A DNA stretch of 64,000 nucleotides, from positions 496,001-560,000 of the forward strand of contig NZ_BSND01000003.1 in NCBI RefSeq assembly GCF_030159795.1, in the 5' to 3' direction. Below are positions 35,979-45,785 of the stretch, piece after piece. Positions within the stretch are counted from its first letter, which is position 1. Each line of letters starts with the position of its first letter. Below the pieces are notes generated by a model that worked only from the letters and a program-made list of their open reading frames with translations, had not been told where the DNA came from and did not search any database. Source of the stretch: Methylophaga thalassica. Lineage in GTDB: Bacteria > Pseudomonadota > Gammaproteobacteria > Nitrosococcales > Methylophagaceae. Both the position numbers and the translations under genes were made by a program.

Positions 35979-37781
35979 TTAAGAGGCCATCTTCATCGAT
36001 GACTTGCGGCGTGGGACTAATGGCTCGTAGTTAAGGGCGTGCATGATGGACCAGGCAACGTCGGCATGGCCCGTCGTGTTTGAACGGTTCGCGGCATAGG
36101 TGATCTGGCTGCTGCCTGGTGTGACTGACTTGGTGATCATCATGAATGCCTGGGTAATTTGTTTATCGCCGGCAGAGTATTGCAGGCGTTGATTTTCTAC
36201 TTCGCCCTGGGCTTTCAACACCAGCTCTGTTTTGGTTTGAACGCTGTAAGTAATAGGCGTGGCACGTGGGAAGAAGTTTTCCACATGCTCAAACACGCCA
36301 TAACCAATACCGGTAATATCGATACCGATATGCTTCACATTGTGGGTTTCCACAATCTCTTTGATGCGGTTGGCCTGGTATTGGAAGTTTTGCCCGTTAT
36401 AGCTGATGTGTCTCAGTACGCGCCATTTCTCTTGTGGGCTTAGTGGTATGGCTAATATGGCCAGCGTGGCGTTATCTCGTGTGCGTGATGGGTCATAGCC
36501 TAAAGCCACCGGTCGATTGCCAAATGGTCGAGCCGCTTCGGGGTGATAATCTGACCAGGCATCGGTATCGACCATGCAGGCCATCAGCTGATTCAGTGCA
36601 AAAACTGACTTAGCATCATCAATAAACACACACATGAATAAGTTGCTTAACTCATCAGGTGTGTATTCAATTTGTAATTCCTCGATATCAAATAAATCAC
36701 AACCATTGGCTTCGGCATCTTTGACCGTCACCATGTGCCGCCATATTTTATCGATGCCTAATACACCGTCTTTTAGTGTTTTATGGCTAAGATCAAACTC
36801 GACCTTGTCATCTTCTTTTCTGGCTTTATTAAAGCGTTCACCCGACCACATCGGGTAAGCCTGGTGAGATTGTGCTGATGGGGTAGAGAAAAGGGTTCGA
36901 CGCCATTTTTTATGAGCAGACATACCCGACGCGACTTTCCATAACTTCTCAAAGTCGGGTATCCAAAACACCTCATCCACATATAAATGGCCGTGGTAAG
37001 ACTGAGCCGTGCGGCTGTTGGTTGATAGAAAACGAATCTCAGCACCATTCGAGAGAATGATGACGCCTTGGCCTTTTAGCTCAACATCAAAGTGTTCTTT
37101 CGCAATGGCGATGATGTAAGCCTTAAATACTTCGGCCTGATCACGTGATGCAGATAGGAAAATCTGATTGTCGCCGGTGAGTACGGCATCCTCAAATGCT
37201 TCATAAGCAAAGTAATAGGTGGCACCAATCTGACGTGATTTAAGGATGAAGCGTGTTCTCTGGCGTTTCTTTTCGTGCCATAGCAGCTGGTATTCGAAAA
37301 AGTGTGATTCTCTGAACTCATCCAGCTGTTTTTGGGTGATACCTGAGATATCATTTTTAGGGGCTTTTTCTCTCCGTTTTCGCCTGGTCTTTTTCTCTTG
37401 CTTTAGCTCATCCTCGGTCGGTGCGGTTTCCCGAAACTCATGCGGTATGTAGTTACCTTTCGATATGGCCACTGCTTCAGCTTGCAGTTTCTGAGCCTGG
37501 GCGATGTTGATGCGAAGGTTGCCAAAGTTGGCCACCAGAGAATCCAGCTCTCGCTGCTGTGACTCTGTTTTGTTATCAATCTCAATCAGAGCATTGATTC
37601 GCCTGGTAATGGCTTGCTCAACCGTATCCGGGGCAGCGAAGGCTTCCCACTCATCAGCATCACGCCAGTTATACAGCGTCCGCTCATTTACGCCGGTCTG
37701 AGCTGATATCTCAGTGATAGACCAGCCCTTAATAAAGAGCTTTTTTGCCGTTTCTTTTATCTCTGCTGAATACTTCGCCAT
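35979..37781 (-). CDS. Terminase large subunit (P2 gpP-like)
   Basis: 600 aa. N-terminal HTH (about 1-50, SITEISAQTGVNERTLYNW), ATPase with RQIGAT Walker A-like segment (about 185) and LYVDEVFWI Walker B (about 267), and the nuclease region GYDPSRTRDNA and GIDITGIGYGV. Packages DNA into the prohead together with the small subunit encoded after the capsid gene. Divergent from the scaffold gene, as in P2. Confidence 0.93.
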   Translation of the reverse strand: MAKYSAEIKETAKKLFIKGWSITEISAQTGVNERTLYNWRDADEWEAFAAPDTVEQAITRRINALIEIDNKTESQQRELDSLVANFGNLRINIAQAQKLQAEAVAISKGNYIPHEFRETAPTEDELKQEKKTRRKRREKAPKNDISGITQKQLDEFRESHFFEYQLLWHEKKRQRTRFILKSRQIGATYYFAYEAFEDAVLTGDNQIFLSASRDQAEVFKAYIIAIAKEHFDVELKGQGVIILSNGAEIRFLSTNSRTAQSYHGHLYVDEVFWIPDFEKLWKVASGMSAHKKWRRTLFSTPSAQSHQAYPMWSGERFNKARKEDDKVEFDLSHKTLKDGVLGIDKIWRHMVTVKDAEANGCDLFDIEELQIEYTPDELSNLFMCVFIDDAKSVFALNQLMACMVDTDAWSDYHPEAARPFGNRPVALGYDPSRTRDNATLAILAIPLSPQEKWRVLRHISYNGQNFQYQANRIKEIVETHNVKHIGIDITGIGYGVFEHVENFFPRATPITYSVQTKTELVLKAQGEVENQRLQYSAGDKQITQAFMMITKSVTPGSSQITYAANRSNTTGHADVAWSIMHALNYEPLVPRRKSSMKMAS

Positions 37782-37789
37782 GGTGCCTC

Positions 37790-37824
37790 TGTGTTTTTCA
37801 CCTTATTTTAGGTGCCAAAACACA
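37790..37824. promoter_or_regulatory. Dyad between divergent late operons
   Basis: TGTGTTTTTCACC (37790-37802) is an imperfect inverted copy of GGTGCCAAAACACA (37811-37824), spaced by 8 bp. It lies 9 bp upstream of the terminase start, between the two late operons. P2 Ogr sites are TGT-N12-ACA dyads; this has TGT and ACA ends but a longer interval, so assignment as an Ogr site is tentative. Confidence 0.35.
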
Positions 37825-37974
37825 CAAAAAAAGCGAACTAAGTCCTTAACTTTCCTAGTGTTTACTTATCGGAATTTAGCCAAACCAAAAGCGTTGAATC
37901 AGCCTTTTTTAACACCTAATATTTTCATCAACCAAGCACGAAAACTGAAAAACTAAGGTGTTACCAGGTGATGA

Positions 37975-38871
37975 ATGGCTAAGTTAAAAACAGAGTGGGT
38001 ACGCATAGGCCGAAGCGGCAAAACCATCGATGGTCGAGATATTGATCCGCAATGGTTACGAGATGCGGCTGAAACGTATGACCCAGAGTTATACCAGGCG
38101 AAAATCTGGCCCGATCATATTCGTATGTACAGCATGGGCAGCGTGGTTGCTGTCAGAGCCGAAGATAACTCAGAAGGTGGCGTCGACCTTTACGCTCAAA
38201 TTGCCCCGAATGAGATTTATCAATCAACAGCTAGATCAGGGCAGCGTCTCCACACCTCAATGGAGTTAATGCCTAACTTCAGAGACACCGGCAAGTTTTA
38301 TCTATCTGGTCTTGCTGCAACAGACACGCCGGCATCAGTAGCCACGTCTGAAATGCGATTCACCGCGAACAAAGACCAAACCATCATCTTAGGTGAGTTC
38401 GTCGAGAACGAGACTCACAACTTCAACGATTCACACAACGACGACCAGCCCCCGCGTTGGTTTACACGTTTATTTACCAAAGACAAATCCGACGAGGGCG
38501 ACATGGATAAGAAAACCGCAGAAAAACTGACGGCTTTAATGACAGGTTTAAGTGAGTCATTAGCTGCATTTAAACAACAGCTAGACGGCAAACCAGAAGG
38601 TGATGGCAAGCCAAACGGCGAACCGGCAACGCTGGAAATCACCGCTGAACGCTTTGCAGCACTAGAAGCAGAAATTAAAGAACTGAAGGATGCCAAAGCC
38701 AGCGAAAAAGGTGGCGAGCAAGCTTCAGCGGTGGATGCTGAAGCCTTTAACAAACTGCAAACCAAGTTTGATGAGCTGACCAAACAGTTCAAAGCCGCGC
38801 TGAAAGAACAACCAGGCACGCCGGGCGGCGAGCATGACGGCGATGGCTTCAATGCAAGCCATTACGTGTAA
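37975..38871 (+). CDS. Capsid scaffolding protease (P2 gpO-like)
   Basis: 298 aa. N-terminal serine protease with the P2 gpO-type triad Asp19, His48 (WPDHIR) and Ser95 (RLHTSMEL), followed by NFRDTGKFYLSGLAATDTPAS. The C-terminal half (about 165-290) is a charged coiled-coil scaffold. It assembles the prohead, then processes capsid and itself. First gene of the rightward late operon. Confidence 0.93.
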   Translation: MAKLKTEWVRIGRSGKTIDGRDIDPQWLRDAAETYDPELYQAKIWPDHIRMYSMGSVVAVRAEDNSEGGVDLYAQIAPNEIYQSTARSGQRLHTSMELMPNFRDTGKFYLSGLAATDTPASVATSEMRFTANKDQTIILGEFVENETHNFNDSHNDDQPPRWFTRLFTKDKSDEGDMDKKTAEKLTALMTGLSESLAAFKQQLDGKPEGDGKPNGEPATLEITAERFAALEAEIKELKDAKASEKGGEQASAVDAEAFNKLQTKFDELTKQFKAALKEQPGTPGGEHDGDGFNASHYV

Positions 38872-38899
38872 TCGATATTAAAAGTTAAGGAACATAGAG

Positions 38900-39931
38900 A
38901 TGAATTTATCTGAACAAGGCCGCCAAGCGTTAGACCTTCATTTTGTGAACACAGCACGAGCTTTTGGTGTTCAACCTGGAAACCCCTCTGCTGGTCAACA
39001 CTATGCCGCCACACCAAGCGTGGCCCAGACGATTTACAACAAAGTTGTTGAAGATGGTAACCAGTTTCTACGTCTAATCAATGCCGCGGTGATGGTTGGT
39101 GAAATCAAGGGTGAGAAAGTTGGCCTGGAGCTAACTGGTCGCGTAGCCAGCCGTACCGATACAAATGGCGCCGGCGAAAGAACACCTAAACATCTTTCAA
39201 ACACAGACCCAAAGGGGTATGAGCTTTTCCCTACCCAATTTGATGTGGCATTAAAGTATTCAAAAATTGATAGTTGGGCCAAGTTCCCAGACTTCGCTGA
39301 ACGATATATTCGCCTTGTGCGTCAGGCAATGGGCAACGATATGCTGACGGTCGGTTGGCATGGCACATCAGCTGCTGGAACAACCAACCTTGGCAGTAAT
39401 CCAAACCTAGAAGATTTAAATATCGGCTGGCTGCAAATTCTTCGGGATTTTAACAGCGGTTCACAACATTATGCTGCTTCAGCTAGTGAACTCGTCCTGG
39501 GATCAGGCGACGCGAAAAACCTCGATGTATTGGTGCATGAAGCCAAAATGATGTTGCCTGTATATCACCGTAATCGTGATGACTTGGTAGCGTTGGTTAG
39601 CGGTGATCTTCTCTCTGCTCAAGAAGAAACCTATTACGAAGTAAATGGTAATACACCGACTGAAAAAGCCATGCTTTCTGGTCGAATCACTCGGGCTTAT
39701 GGTGGTTTGCCAACAATTACTCCACCTTTCTTCCCTAGTGGCATCGTAAAAGTTACACCGCTGAGTAACTTATCCATTTATATCCAGGATAGTTCAATCC
39801 GTCGTATACAAAAAGACAAGCCAGAGAAAGACGAGGTTCAGGACTTTAACTCAGCCAATCAAGGTTACGTGGTTGAGGATGAAGAAATGGCCGCCTTTAT
39901 TGAAGGTATTGAATTACCACCTGCTGCATAA
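38900..39931 (+). CDS. Major capsid protein (P2 gpN-like)
   Basis: 343 aa, HK97-fold P2-family capsid. MNLSEQGRQALDLHF start, EKVGLELTGRVASRTDT and VTPLSNLSIYIQDSSIRR near the end match gpN. The N-terminal about 30 residues would be removed by the scaffold protease. AAGGAA precedes the ATG. Confidence 0.93.
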   Translation: MNLSEQGRQALDLHFVNTARAFGVQPGNPSAGQHYAATPSVAQTIYNKVVEDGNQFLRLINAAVMVGEIKGEKVGLELTGRVASRTDTNGAGERTPKHLSNTDPKGYELFPTQFDVALKYSKIDSWAKFPDFAERYIRLVRQAMGNDMLTVGWHGTSAAGTTNLGSNPNLEDLNIGWLQILRDFNSGSQHYAASASELVLGSGDAKNLDVLVHEAKMMLPVYHRNRDDLVALVSGDLLSAQEETYYEVNGNTPTEKAMLSGRITRAYGGLPTITPPFFPSGIVKVTPLSNLSIYIQDSSIRRIQKDKPEKDEVQDFNSANQGYVVEDEEMAAFIEGIELPPAA

Positions 39932-39998
39932 CAACCCTGAAGCAATGCAACCACTGTTCCCAGGTAGGTGAGCCTACCTGGGATAAACAGGAGCCAAT

Positions 39999-40826
39999 AT
40001 GAGTTTAATTAAAAAATTAAAAGCGCGACGTGCTGATCAGGGTGGTGAACCACAACCTACCAAGCCAAAAACAGACCAGCGTGTCAGTAAGTTCCAAGCC
40101 AAAAAGCTGGCACAACAAGCTTCCGTAATTGGGGTGGATGTCGCGCCAAGTGCTGATGAATCAGTTGTGGCCACTATCGGACCCGATGGTATTCAAAACC
40201 TGACCGCGTCTGTGCCATTAAACAAAAACCTGCTTGAACAATACCAAGCGGCATTACAGACCGATGTTCAGCGTTTAAGCACCAAAGACACACTGGAAGA
40301 TAAAGCAGCGATGAAACGTCAGCTGCTGCCGAACTATATGCCGTTTGTTGAAGATTACATGGCCAATGGCCACGACTACCCGAACAGCGTGGCCGTGATG
40401 ATGATGGTCTGGTTATTCGATATCGGTGATATCGAGCAAGGCTTACACCTGGGCTTTTATCTGGTGAAAACGCAAAAGCAACCCATGCCGCATGGCTTTA
40501 GCAGCACGATGGAAACGTTCATTTGTGATTACACCTATGACTGGGCTAGTGCACAAATCAAGGAAGAGAAAACAGCCAGCCCGTACCTGGATAACTTGGT
40601 GAAAGTGCTACTGGATGCGAAGTGGGAACTGGCGATGCCAGTGAAAAGCAAAATGCTGAACATGATGGCCAAGAATGCCTTCCTGAAAGGTGACTTTAAA
40701 GCCTGCGTGTCATGGTGTGAAGCGACACAAAAGGTCAACCCAGAAGGGCATGGCACCAAAACATTAATGAATAAAGCACTCAAGGAAATTGAGAAGTTAG
40801 AACAAGCCGCTGCTGAAACTAAATAA
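39999..40826 (+). CDS. Terminase small subunit (P2 gpM-like)
   Basis: 275 aa. Order N-M is kept as in P2. Landmarks: RQLLPNYMPFVEDYMANGHDYPN, MMMVWLFDIGDIEQGL and a helical C-terminus. Recognises phage DNA ends for packaging. Between the capsid gene and this one GGTAGG-TGAG-CCTACC (about 39962-39976) makes a small hairpin. Confidence 0.9.
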   Translation: MSLIKKLKARRADQGGEPQPTKPKTDQRVSKFQAKKLAQQASVIGVDVAPSADESVVATIGPDGIQNLTASVPLNKNLLEQYQAALQTDVQRLSTKDTLEDKAAMKRQLLPNYMPFVEDYMANGHDYPNSVAVMMMVWLFDIGDIEQGLHLGFYLVKTQKQPMPHGFSSTMETFICDYTYDWASAQIKEEKTASPYLDNLVKVLLDAKWELAMPVKSKMLNMMAKNAFLKGDFKACVSWCEATQKVNPEGHGTKTLMNKALKEIEKLEQAAAETK

Positions 40827-40940
40827 TTCAGCCGCTTTACAGGCTCCACCGCCGGGGCAGGGCAAAAAACGAAGCACTCCAACGCTGTATCAGGTGTGGT
40901 TCGTGTTTTGTTCCGGCACCTTACATAACACAGGGTTCGC
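40827..40940. other. Intergenic gap between small terminase and head completion genes
   Basis: 114 bp, unusually long for this packed operon. No ORF seen. GC-rich CCGCCGGGGCAGGG near 40850. A packaging or regulatory role is possible but no cos sequence was recognised. Confidence 0.3.
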
Positions 40941-41441
40941 ATGAGTTTAACGGGAAAACCATCACTAGCAAACGCATCACCCATCACCAATGATGGGTGG
41001 TGGCCTGATGTGTCTACGGCTGATTTGGTGAGCAAATACCGTGTGCCTTCAGATATTGCAGACGACACGATCAGCACAGGTTTAAGCTTGGCCGTCGTGC
41101 GTGTCAATGAAACGCTGGACCCTGTAAAACAACACCTTTTAACGCTCGGTTATGCTGACTTTGAAAGCTACCTGACGGCTAACTCATCACCCGTGGTGAG
41201 TAGTGAATTATTACTGGTTCACTATGAAGCGGCGGTCTATAGCCGCGCCAAAGCGTATTTATTGCAACAGTTCATCAGCATGAACCGCCGAGAAATAGCT
41301 GAAAATCAGGCCAAAGAATCCGAGCAAACCGAAAAATTCTGGCTAGATGAAAGCCAGTCATCCATTGCATCGCTCTGGAATACGTTTTTTCCTGATAACC
41401 CCAAAATGAAAACGCATGGTTTTCACGCGGTGCTGCTGTAA
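40941..41441 (+). CDS. Head completion/stabilisation protein (P2 gpL-like)
   Basis: 166 aa. Position after gpM and the pattern WWPDVSTADLVSKYRVPSDI match gpL, a connector protein that closes the head after packaging. The last base of its stop is shared with the next ATG. Confidence 0.88.
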   Translation: MSLTGKPSLANASPITNDGWWPDVSTADLVSKYRVPSDIADDTISTGLSLAVVRVNETLDPVKQHLLTLGYADFESYLTANSSPVVSSELLLVHYEAAVYSRAKAYLLQQFISMNRREIAENQAKESEQTEKFWLDESQSSIASLWNTFFPDNPKMKTHGFHAVLL

Positions 41442-41893
41442 TGAAGAAGTTACAAGCCATCACAGACTACTTGCTAAACCTGAACATGGTCGCAGCAGAA
41501 AATATCGATGCCTGGGCAGAAAATGCCCGATTCGTCGGTGTGGCCAAAGATATGGGCAACGACGGCATGGTGTTGTTTCGCCTGCATTACACTGCGGCCA
41601 TCGTCATTGAGCGTTTCCCACACCAGGAGCATCCCGCCGAGCTGTTATTCGGCCATGTGATTGCCTGGTTAATGGATAACGACGATTTACGCGAAGAGTT
41701 AGCGCTTGATCCACCTGAAACCGACATCGATATTCTGGATAACCAGACTGCTGATTTAGAAATCAACATCGATTTTGTTGAAGACGTGGAAATCATCCAG
41801 GATGCAGCCGGACCACTACGGTTAAACGGTGAACGTTATCGCCTGGCACCGGTGCGTATTGATTATGCCCTGGAAGGTGAGGTGACAACATGA
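41441..41893 (+). CDS. Tail completion protein (P2 gpR-like)
   Basis: 150 aa, acidic. ATG overlaps the gpL stop by 1 bp and the end overlaps the gpS gene by 4 bp. KLQAITDYLLNLN at the N-terminus and the DIDILDNQTADLEINIDF stretch fit gpR, which acts with gpS at the head-tail interface. Confidence 0.87.
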   Translation: MKKLQAITDYLLNLNMVAAENIDAWAENARFVGVAKDMGNDGMVLFRLHYTAAIVIERFPHQEHPAELLFGHVIAWLMDNDDLREELALDPPETDIDILDNQTADLEINIDFVEDVEIIQDAAGPLRLNGERYRLAPVRIDYALEGEVTT

Positions 41894-42573
41894 ATCCCGC
41901 TTTAAATATTCAAGTCACTGGTCTGATGACACTTAAGCAGCAGATTGAAATACTCGGTATGCCAACAAAGCTTCGCCGTCGTTTATTGGCGAGAGTGGGG
42001 AAAAAGGTCATATCTGACAGCAAACGACGAGTTCGCACACAAACGGATCTGTCTGGCCAGAGTTATCCAGCACGCGCCAAAAAGAAACGTGGCGGCAGCA
42101 AAATGCTGCTGAAACTCGCCCGTCAGCTCAAAGTTATCCGCGCTGATGGCACTGAGGCCGTGGTCGGTTTTTATAAACGCTCATCCGCTCGTATTGCAGC
42201 CAAGCAACAGCATGGTTACACACAAAGAGTCACCGCACGCTCACTGAAAAGAAACGGTACAAAAAACCAAGACAGCCCAGCCACACGCGACCAGGCACGC
42301 GCCTTACGTGAGGCCGGCTTCACCATTAACAAACGCAAATCAAAGAACGGCAAAAAGCCAAGCCAAAAGTGGGTAATGCAAAACCTCACCATTGGCCAGG
42401 CCGGTTCGTTGTTGCGTCAGTTACGTGAGCAAGCAGGCGAAAGCCCAAAAACATCATGGAAAACCACGCTGCCGGCACGCTCATTTTTAGGGGCAACCAA
42501 GGCCGAAATCAGGCAGTACATTGATGCCATTTTTAAACAAATTAAGCAGGAGATAGCCCGTGGCGTTACCTAA
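41890..42573 (+). CDS. Tail completion/virion morphogenesis protein (P2 gpS-like)
   Basis: 227 aa, strongly basic. QIEILGMPTKLRRRLLARVGKKV and DLSGQSYPARAKKKRGGSKML are typical of the virion morphogenesis family, which finishes tail assembly. Longer than P2 gpS (150) because of an insert of about 60 residues in the middle (SARIAAKQQHG onward). Overlaps the sheath start by 14 bp. Confidence 0.87.
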   Translation: MNPALNIQVTGLMTLKQQIEILGMPTKLRRRLLARVGKKVISDSKRRVRTQTDLSGQSYPARAKKKRGGSKMLLKLARQLKVIRADGTEAVVGFYKRSSARIAAKQQHGYTQRVTARSLKRNGTKNQDSPATRDQARALREAGFTINKRKSKNGKKPSQKWVMQNLTIGQAGSLLRQLREQAGESPKTSWKTTLPARSFLGATKAEIRQYIDAIFKQIKQEIARGVT

Positions 42574-43681
42574 AATTACGGTCAATGCGCTCAATTTACA
42601 GCAAGGCCCATTCCCAACGGTCGAGAAGTATTTGCTGTTTATCGGTGTGGCAGCGACCAATGTTGGTGAATTGTTATTCCTTAATACCGATAGCGATTTA
42701 GATGTTGAACTTGGCGAAGCCGATTCAGAGCTAAAGCGACAACTCATTGCAGCCAGACAAAATGCCGGTGAAAACTGGGCGGCTGTGGCTGCACCAGTAG
42801 CTAATGGTGCGCTTTGGGACCCCGTGGTTGATATGGCCATGAATGAAAATGTGAAGGTTGAAGGCATTGTCATTTGTACGCCTGTGAATCAAGCATCTGA
42901 CTATACAGCCATGCAAACTAAGGCAGTCAACATCATGGCGCAATACGGTCGTCGTGTTTTCTTCATTGGTGCAGCGCGTGCCATTGATAGCGAAACCGAA
43001 TCCTGGTCAGAGTACATCACAGCGATAAATGATTTAACTGACACCCTTTCTGCTGATCGTGTGTCTCCCGTGCCTTATATTTTCGATGATGCCGTTGGCA
43101 TTATCGCAGGCCGTTTATGTAACTCAGGTGTGAGCGTAGCCGACACACCGATGCGCGTCGAAACCGGCCCATTAGTGGGACAGGACCAAACCACCTTGCC
43201 CGTGGATAAAGACGGTGTGCGTTACAACATGGCCCATGCCAAAGCGTTGAATGACCAACGCTTCTCAGTGCCATCGTTTTTCCCTGATTACCCTGGCGTG
43301 TTCTGGTCGGATGCTCAAACGCTGGATGCCCCAGCGGGTGATTATCAAGTGCTGGAAAACCTACGTGTTGTCGATAAAGCCGCGCGGGCTGTTCGCCTGG
43401 TGTTAATTGGCTTGATTGGTAACCGCCGTTTCAACTCCACACCCACCGGTGAAGCTTGGGCGATTAATAAGCTTATGCGACCACTACGTGAAATGAGCAA
43501 GTCGACGGTGTTCCAGGGCATTCCTTTTCCTGCTGAATTAAAGCCGCCGGTTGAGGGTGACATTGTGATCACCTGGATTACTCGCGAAAAGGTGGAAGTG
43601 TTTATGAAAGCACGGCCTTTTGAAATTCCGAAAGAAATCACCGCCAACATTGTGTTGGATTTATCTGATCCAACTGCATAG
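42560..43681 (+). CDS. Tail sheath protein, DUF2586 type
   Basis: 373 aa from GTG 42560. Contractile tail sheath of the HP1/K139 branch, placed where P2 has FI. Landmarks: ALPKITVNALNLQQG, CTPVNQASDYTAMQ and the C-terminal sheath-like GDIVITWITREKVEVFMKARPFE. The C-terminal domain folds around the tube and contracts on infection. Confidence 0.85.
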   Translation: MALPKITVNALNLQQGPFPTVEKYLLFIGVAATNVGELLFLNTDSDLDVELGEADSELKRQLIAARQNAGENWAAVAAPVANGALWDPVVDMAMNENVKVEGIVICTPVNQASDYTAMQTKAVNIMAQYGRRVFFIGAARAIDSETESWSEYITAINDLTDTLSADRVSPVPYIFDDAVGIIAGRLCNSGVSVADTPMRVETGPLVGQDQTTLPVDKDGVRYNMAHAKALNDQRFSVPSFFPDYPGVFWSDAQTLDAPAGDYQVLENLRVVDKAARAVRLVLIGLIGNRRFNSTPTGEAWAINKLMRPLREMSKSTVFQGIPFPAELKPPVEGDIVITWITREKVEVFMKARPFEIPKEITANIVLDLSDPTA

Positions 43682-43692
43682 GAGACTAACCC

Positions 43693-44148
43693 GTGTCTAA
43701 ACGTTTATCCGGTCAAAACTTTGACTTTATGTTCAGCGATTTATTGATACATGCTGAAAGCTTCACGGCGACGATTACTGACAACAGCGCCGCCACCTAT
43801 ACCAATGGCGTGCCTGATGGATATGTGGACGGTGATGTCTCTTGCTCTGGTGAAATTGAGCTTGATAGCCGTAACTTTAACTTGATGGTGGAAACAGCCA
43901 AATCAGCAGGCAGCTGGAGAGGTATGGACACCTTCGACATTATTTCAACAGGTAAAGCCCTGGATGAATCTCAGAAGTTCGAGCTGTTTGGCTGCCGAGT
44001 GAAAATCTCTGATCTGCTCAACATCGACCCAAAAGGTGGCGAGAAAACCAAGCACAAAGTGCCGTTTGATGTCACCAGCTCAGACTTTGTACGCATTAAC
44101 GGCGTGCCGTATCTGAGTGAAGACGATACACGAGACTTGCAGGTTTAA
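43693..44148 (+). CDS. Tail tube protein, DUF2597 type
   Basis: 151 aa from GTG 43693. RLSGQNFDFMFSDLLIHAES, SCSGEIELDSRNFNLM and FELFGCRVKISDLLNIDPKGGE fit the DUF2597 tube proteins that follow the sheath in HP1-like phages. Confidence 0.85.
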   Translation: MSKRLSGQNFDFMFSDLLIHAESFTATITDNSAATYTNGVPDGYVDGDVSCSGEIELDSRNFNLMVETAKSAGSWRGMDTFDIISTGKALDESQKFELFGCRVKISDLLNIDPKGGEKTKHKVPFDVTSSDFVRINGVPYLSEDDTRDLQV

Positions 44149-44151
44149 CGC

Positions 44152-44592
44152 ATGGACTTTTCACTACTCAAAACAGTGATAGCGATGATGCCTGGCAGTG
44201 AGACGGATGATCAGGTTGTGGCTGATTGGTGCAACTCACCATCAGTCACCCAACTGAAGCAAACGTTTATCACTACACGCACATTGATGGAAAAGCTAGG
44301 GCCACAAGCAGCCACTGATATTTTAACCAAGCTTGAAACAGCCGCTGCAGCTTCATCTTTACTGGCGAAAACATTGGAGATGATGAGTCCCGTCCAGGGC
44401 GGCATCGATGTCGCTTTGGATAGTGTGCGTTTTCAACTGGATGATCTTGCCGTCAATAACGTGATTACTCAGCAAGAAGCCACCAACATCAAATCACTAG
44501 GCGAACACCTGGTTAGCCCTGCCGAGTCAGTCGGGTTGCCGGTTATTACTGCTCAAAACGTGGCATTTGTGAGACTGAATCATGACGATTAA
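44152..44592 (+). CDS. Hypothetical phage protein
   Basis: 146 aa, helical, unrecognised. 4 bp after the tube gene and overlapping the next gene by 11 bp, so part of the tail module. Possibly a tail assembly factor by position. Confidence 0.65.
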   Translation: MDFSLLKTVIAMMPGSETDDQVVADWCNSPSVTQLKQTFITTRTLMEKLGPQAATDILTKLETAAAASSLLAKTLEMMSPVQGGIDVALDSVRFQLDDLAVNNVITQQEATNIKSLGEHLVSPAESVGLPVITAQNVAFVRLNHDD

Positions 44593-45025
44593 TACCTCTG
44601 CAGCGATTGTTGAAAAGCAAGCCGAGCATACGGCGATTAATGCAGCGGCATCGATAGTAAACGGTGCCTACAGCACAGAAGCACAAACCACCGCTTTGGT
44701 GCTAACCGATAAGGTCCGGTTTGCGGATGCCGTTTTGGATATCACGTTGCCAACACTGGCCGCCAGTGGCAAATCGGTGCATCTGTACCGCCGTGATAAA
44801 AACATCAAAGGCACTAATCACGCGCCAGTGCCTGGTGATAACTTTCCCCACATTTATCTTGGCTCATTCCCTTTGAATGCAGTGGGGACGCAGCAATTTA
44901 TTTCATTGCCTGGCATTACTATCAGCGATGACTGTGAGTTTTACATCAAGAACGATTCTGGTGTGGCCACAAGTGGCACCACGGTGCTGACGTTAACCCC
45001 TTGGACATGGAACGGGAAGGCATAG
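44582..45025 (+). CDS. Hypothetical phage structural protein
   Basis: 147 aa, beta-rich, no cysteine except one. SGKSVHLYRRDKNIKG and VPGDNFPHIYLGSFPLN recall small virion proteins that come before LamG-type genes in other phages. Probably structural; no family assigned. Confidence 0.6.
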   Translation: MTINTSAAIVEKQAEHTAINAAASIVNGAYSTEAQTTALVLTDKVRFADAVLDITLPTLAASGKSVHLYRRDKNIKGTNHAPVPGDNFPHIYLGSFPLNAVGTQQFISLPGITISDDCEFYIKNDSGVATSGTTVLTLTPWTWNGKA

Positions 45026-45026
45026 C

Positions 45027-45785
45027 GTGAGCGTTTATCTACCCGATAACAGAATTACAGTGCCTGAGCTTTTCTATCCAGGGCGCAAGCCGACTGTGCC
45101 TGTGAGAGTGAACTGGAATCATCCTTTATCAAAAGGCTTACGGAATATATTAGTACTGTGCAGTTCCTTCAAGAATAAAGGGGAAACGCCAAAATACGAA
45201 AACGGTTTAGTGAATTTTACGGGTGGAACTTCGGAAGGCAATCAATACGACGTTTTTAAAGATGTCGAGTGGTTGAAGGGTAAGTCTGAATATTCAATCT
45301 GCATTGGCGTTAAACCACGTGCTGTTGACGGGAATAATATGATTTTCGCAATGGGCGTAGATAGTGGGGTATTTAGGTCGGCTAATACTATAGCCGTTTG
45401 GGTTGATGATAACGAGTTTAATTCAGGGGTTAACAACTGTTTAGCTTTTGAGCATGGGACAGCAACAAATACAGGGCCTACTAGCCGAGTGCATTCGAGT
45501 GAAAACAGCATTGAGGCGAATAGATATTACAACATTGTGTGTAGGCAGGATGAAAATTCAGCCGACTGTTGTATCAATGGAAAACAGGATGGCATTGTTA
45601 TAACTGCTGATTTAGCTCCTGTATCCACAAGCATAAATGAAGGTTATCTGGGGCACCTGACTTCAACATTAACCTCAACTATCAATGGTGAGCTTCATTA
45701 TCTGTATATCTTCGATAGAAGGTTGGCTGATGACGAAGTTCAGGCACTACACATAAATCCTTACCAATTTCTGGAGGCTGCGTAA
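45027..45785 (+). CDS. LamG-like (concanavalin-type) phage protein
   Basis: 252 aa from GTG 45027. Residues about 60-245 have the jelly-roll pattern of LamG/laminin-G proteins: SICIGVKPRAVDGN, NRYYNIVCRQDENSADCCINGKQDG and GELHYLYIFDRRLADDEVQAL. Such domains bind sugars; as a virion part it may decorate the particle and help attachment. One base overlap with the next gene. Confidence 0.75.
   Translation: MSVYLPDNRITVPELFYPGRKPTVPVRVNWNHPLSKGLRNILVLCSSFKNKGETPKYENGLVNFTGGTSEGNQYDVFKDVEWLKGKSEYSICIGVKPRAVDGNNMIFAMGVDSGVFRSANTIAVWVDDNEFNSGVNNCLAFEHGTATNTGPTSRVHSSENSIEANRYYNIVCRQDENSADCCINGKQDGIVITADLAPVSTSINEGYLGHLTSTLTSTINGELHYLYIFDRRLADDEVQALHINPYQFLEAA

Noticed and set aside
38415..38852. 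145-aa Ser-rich minus-strand frame
   Set aside because: Shadow of the scaffold gene's codon bias on the opposite strand.
40827..40940. Possible cos site
   Set aside because: GC-rich gap but no match to the P2/HP1 cos core that I can recall; not claimed.
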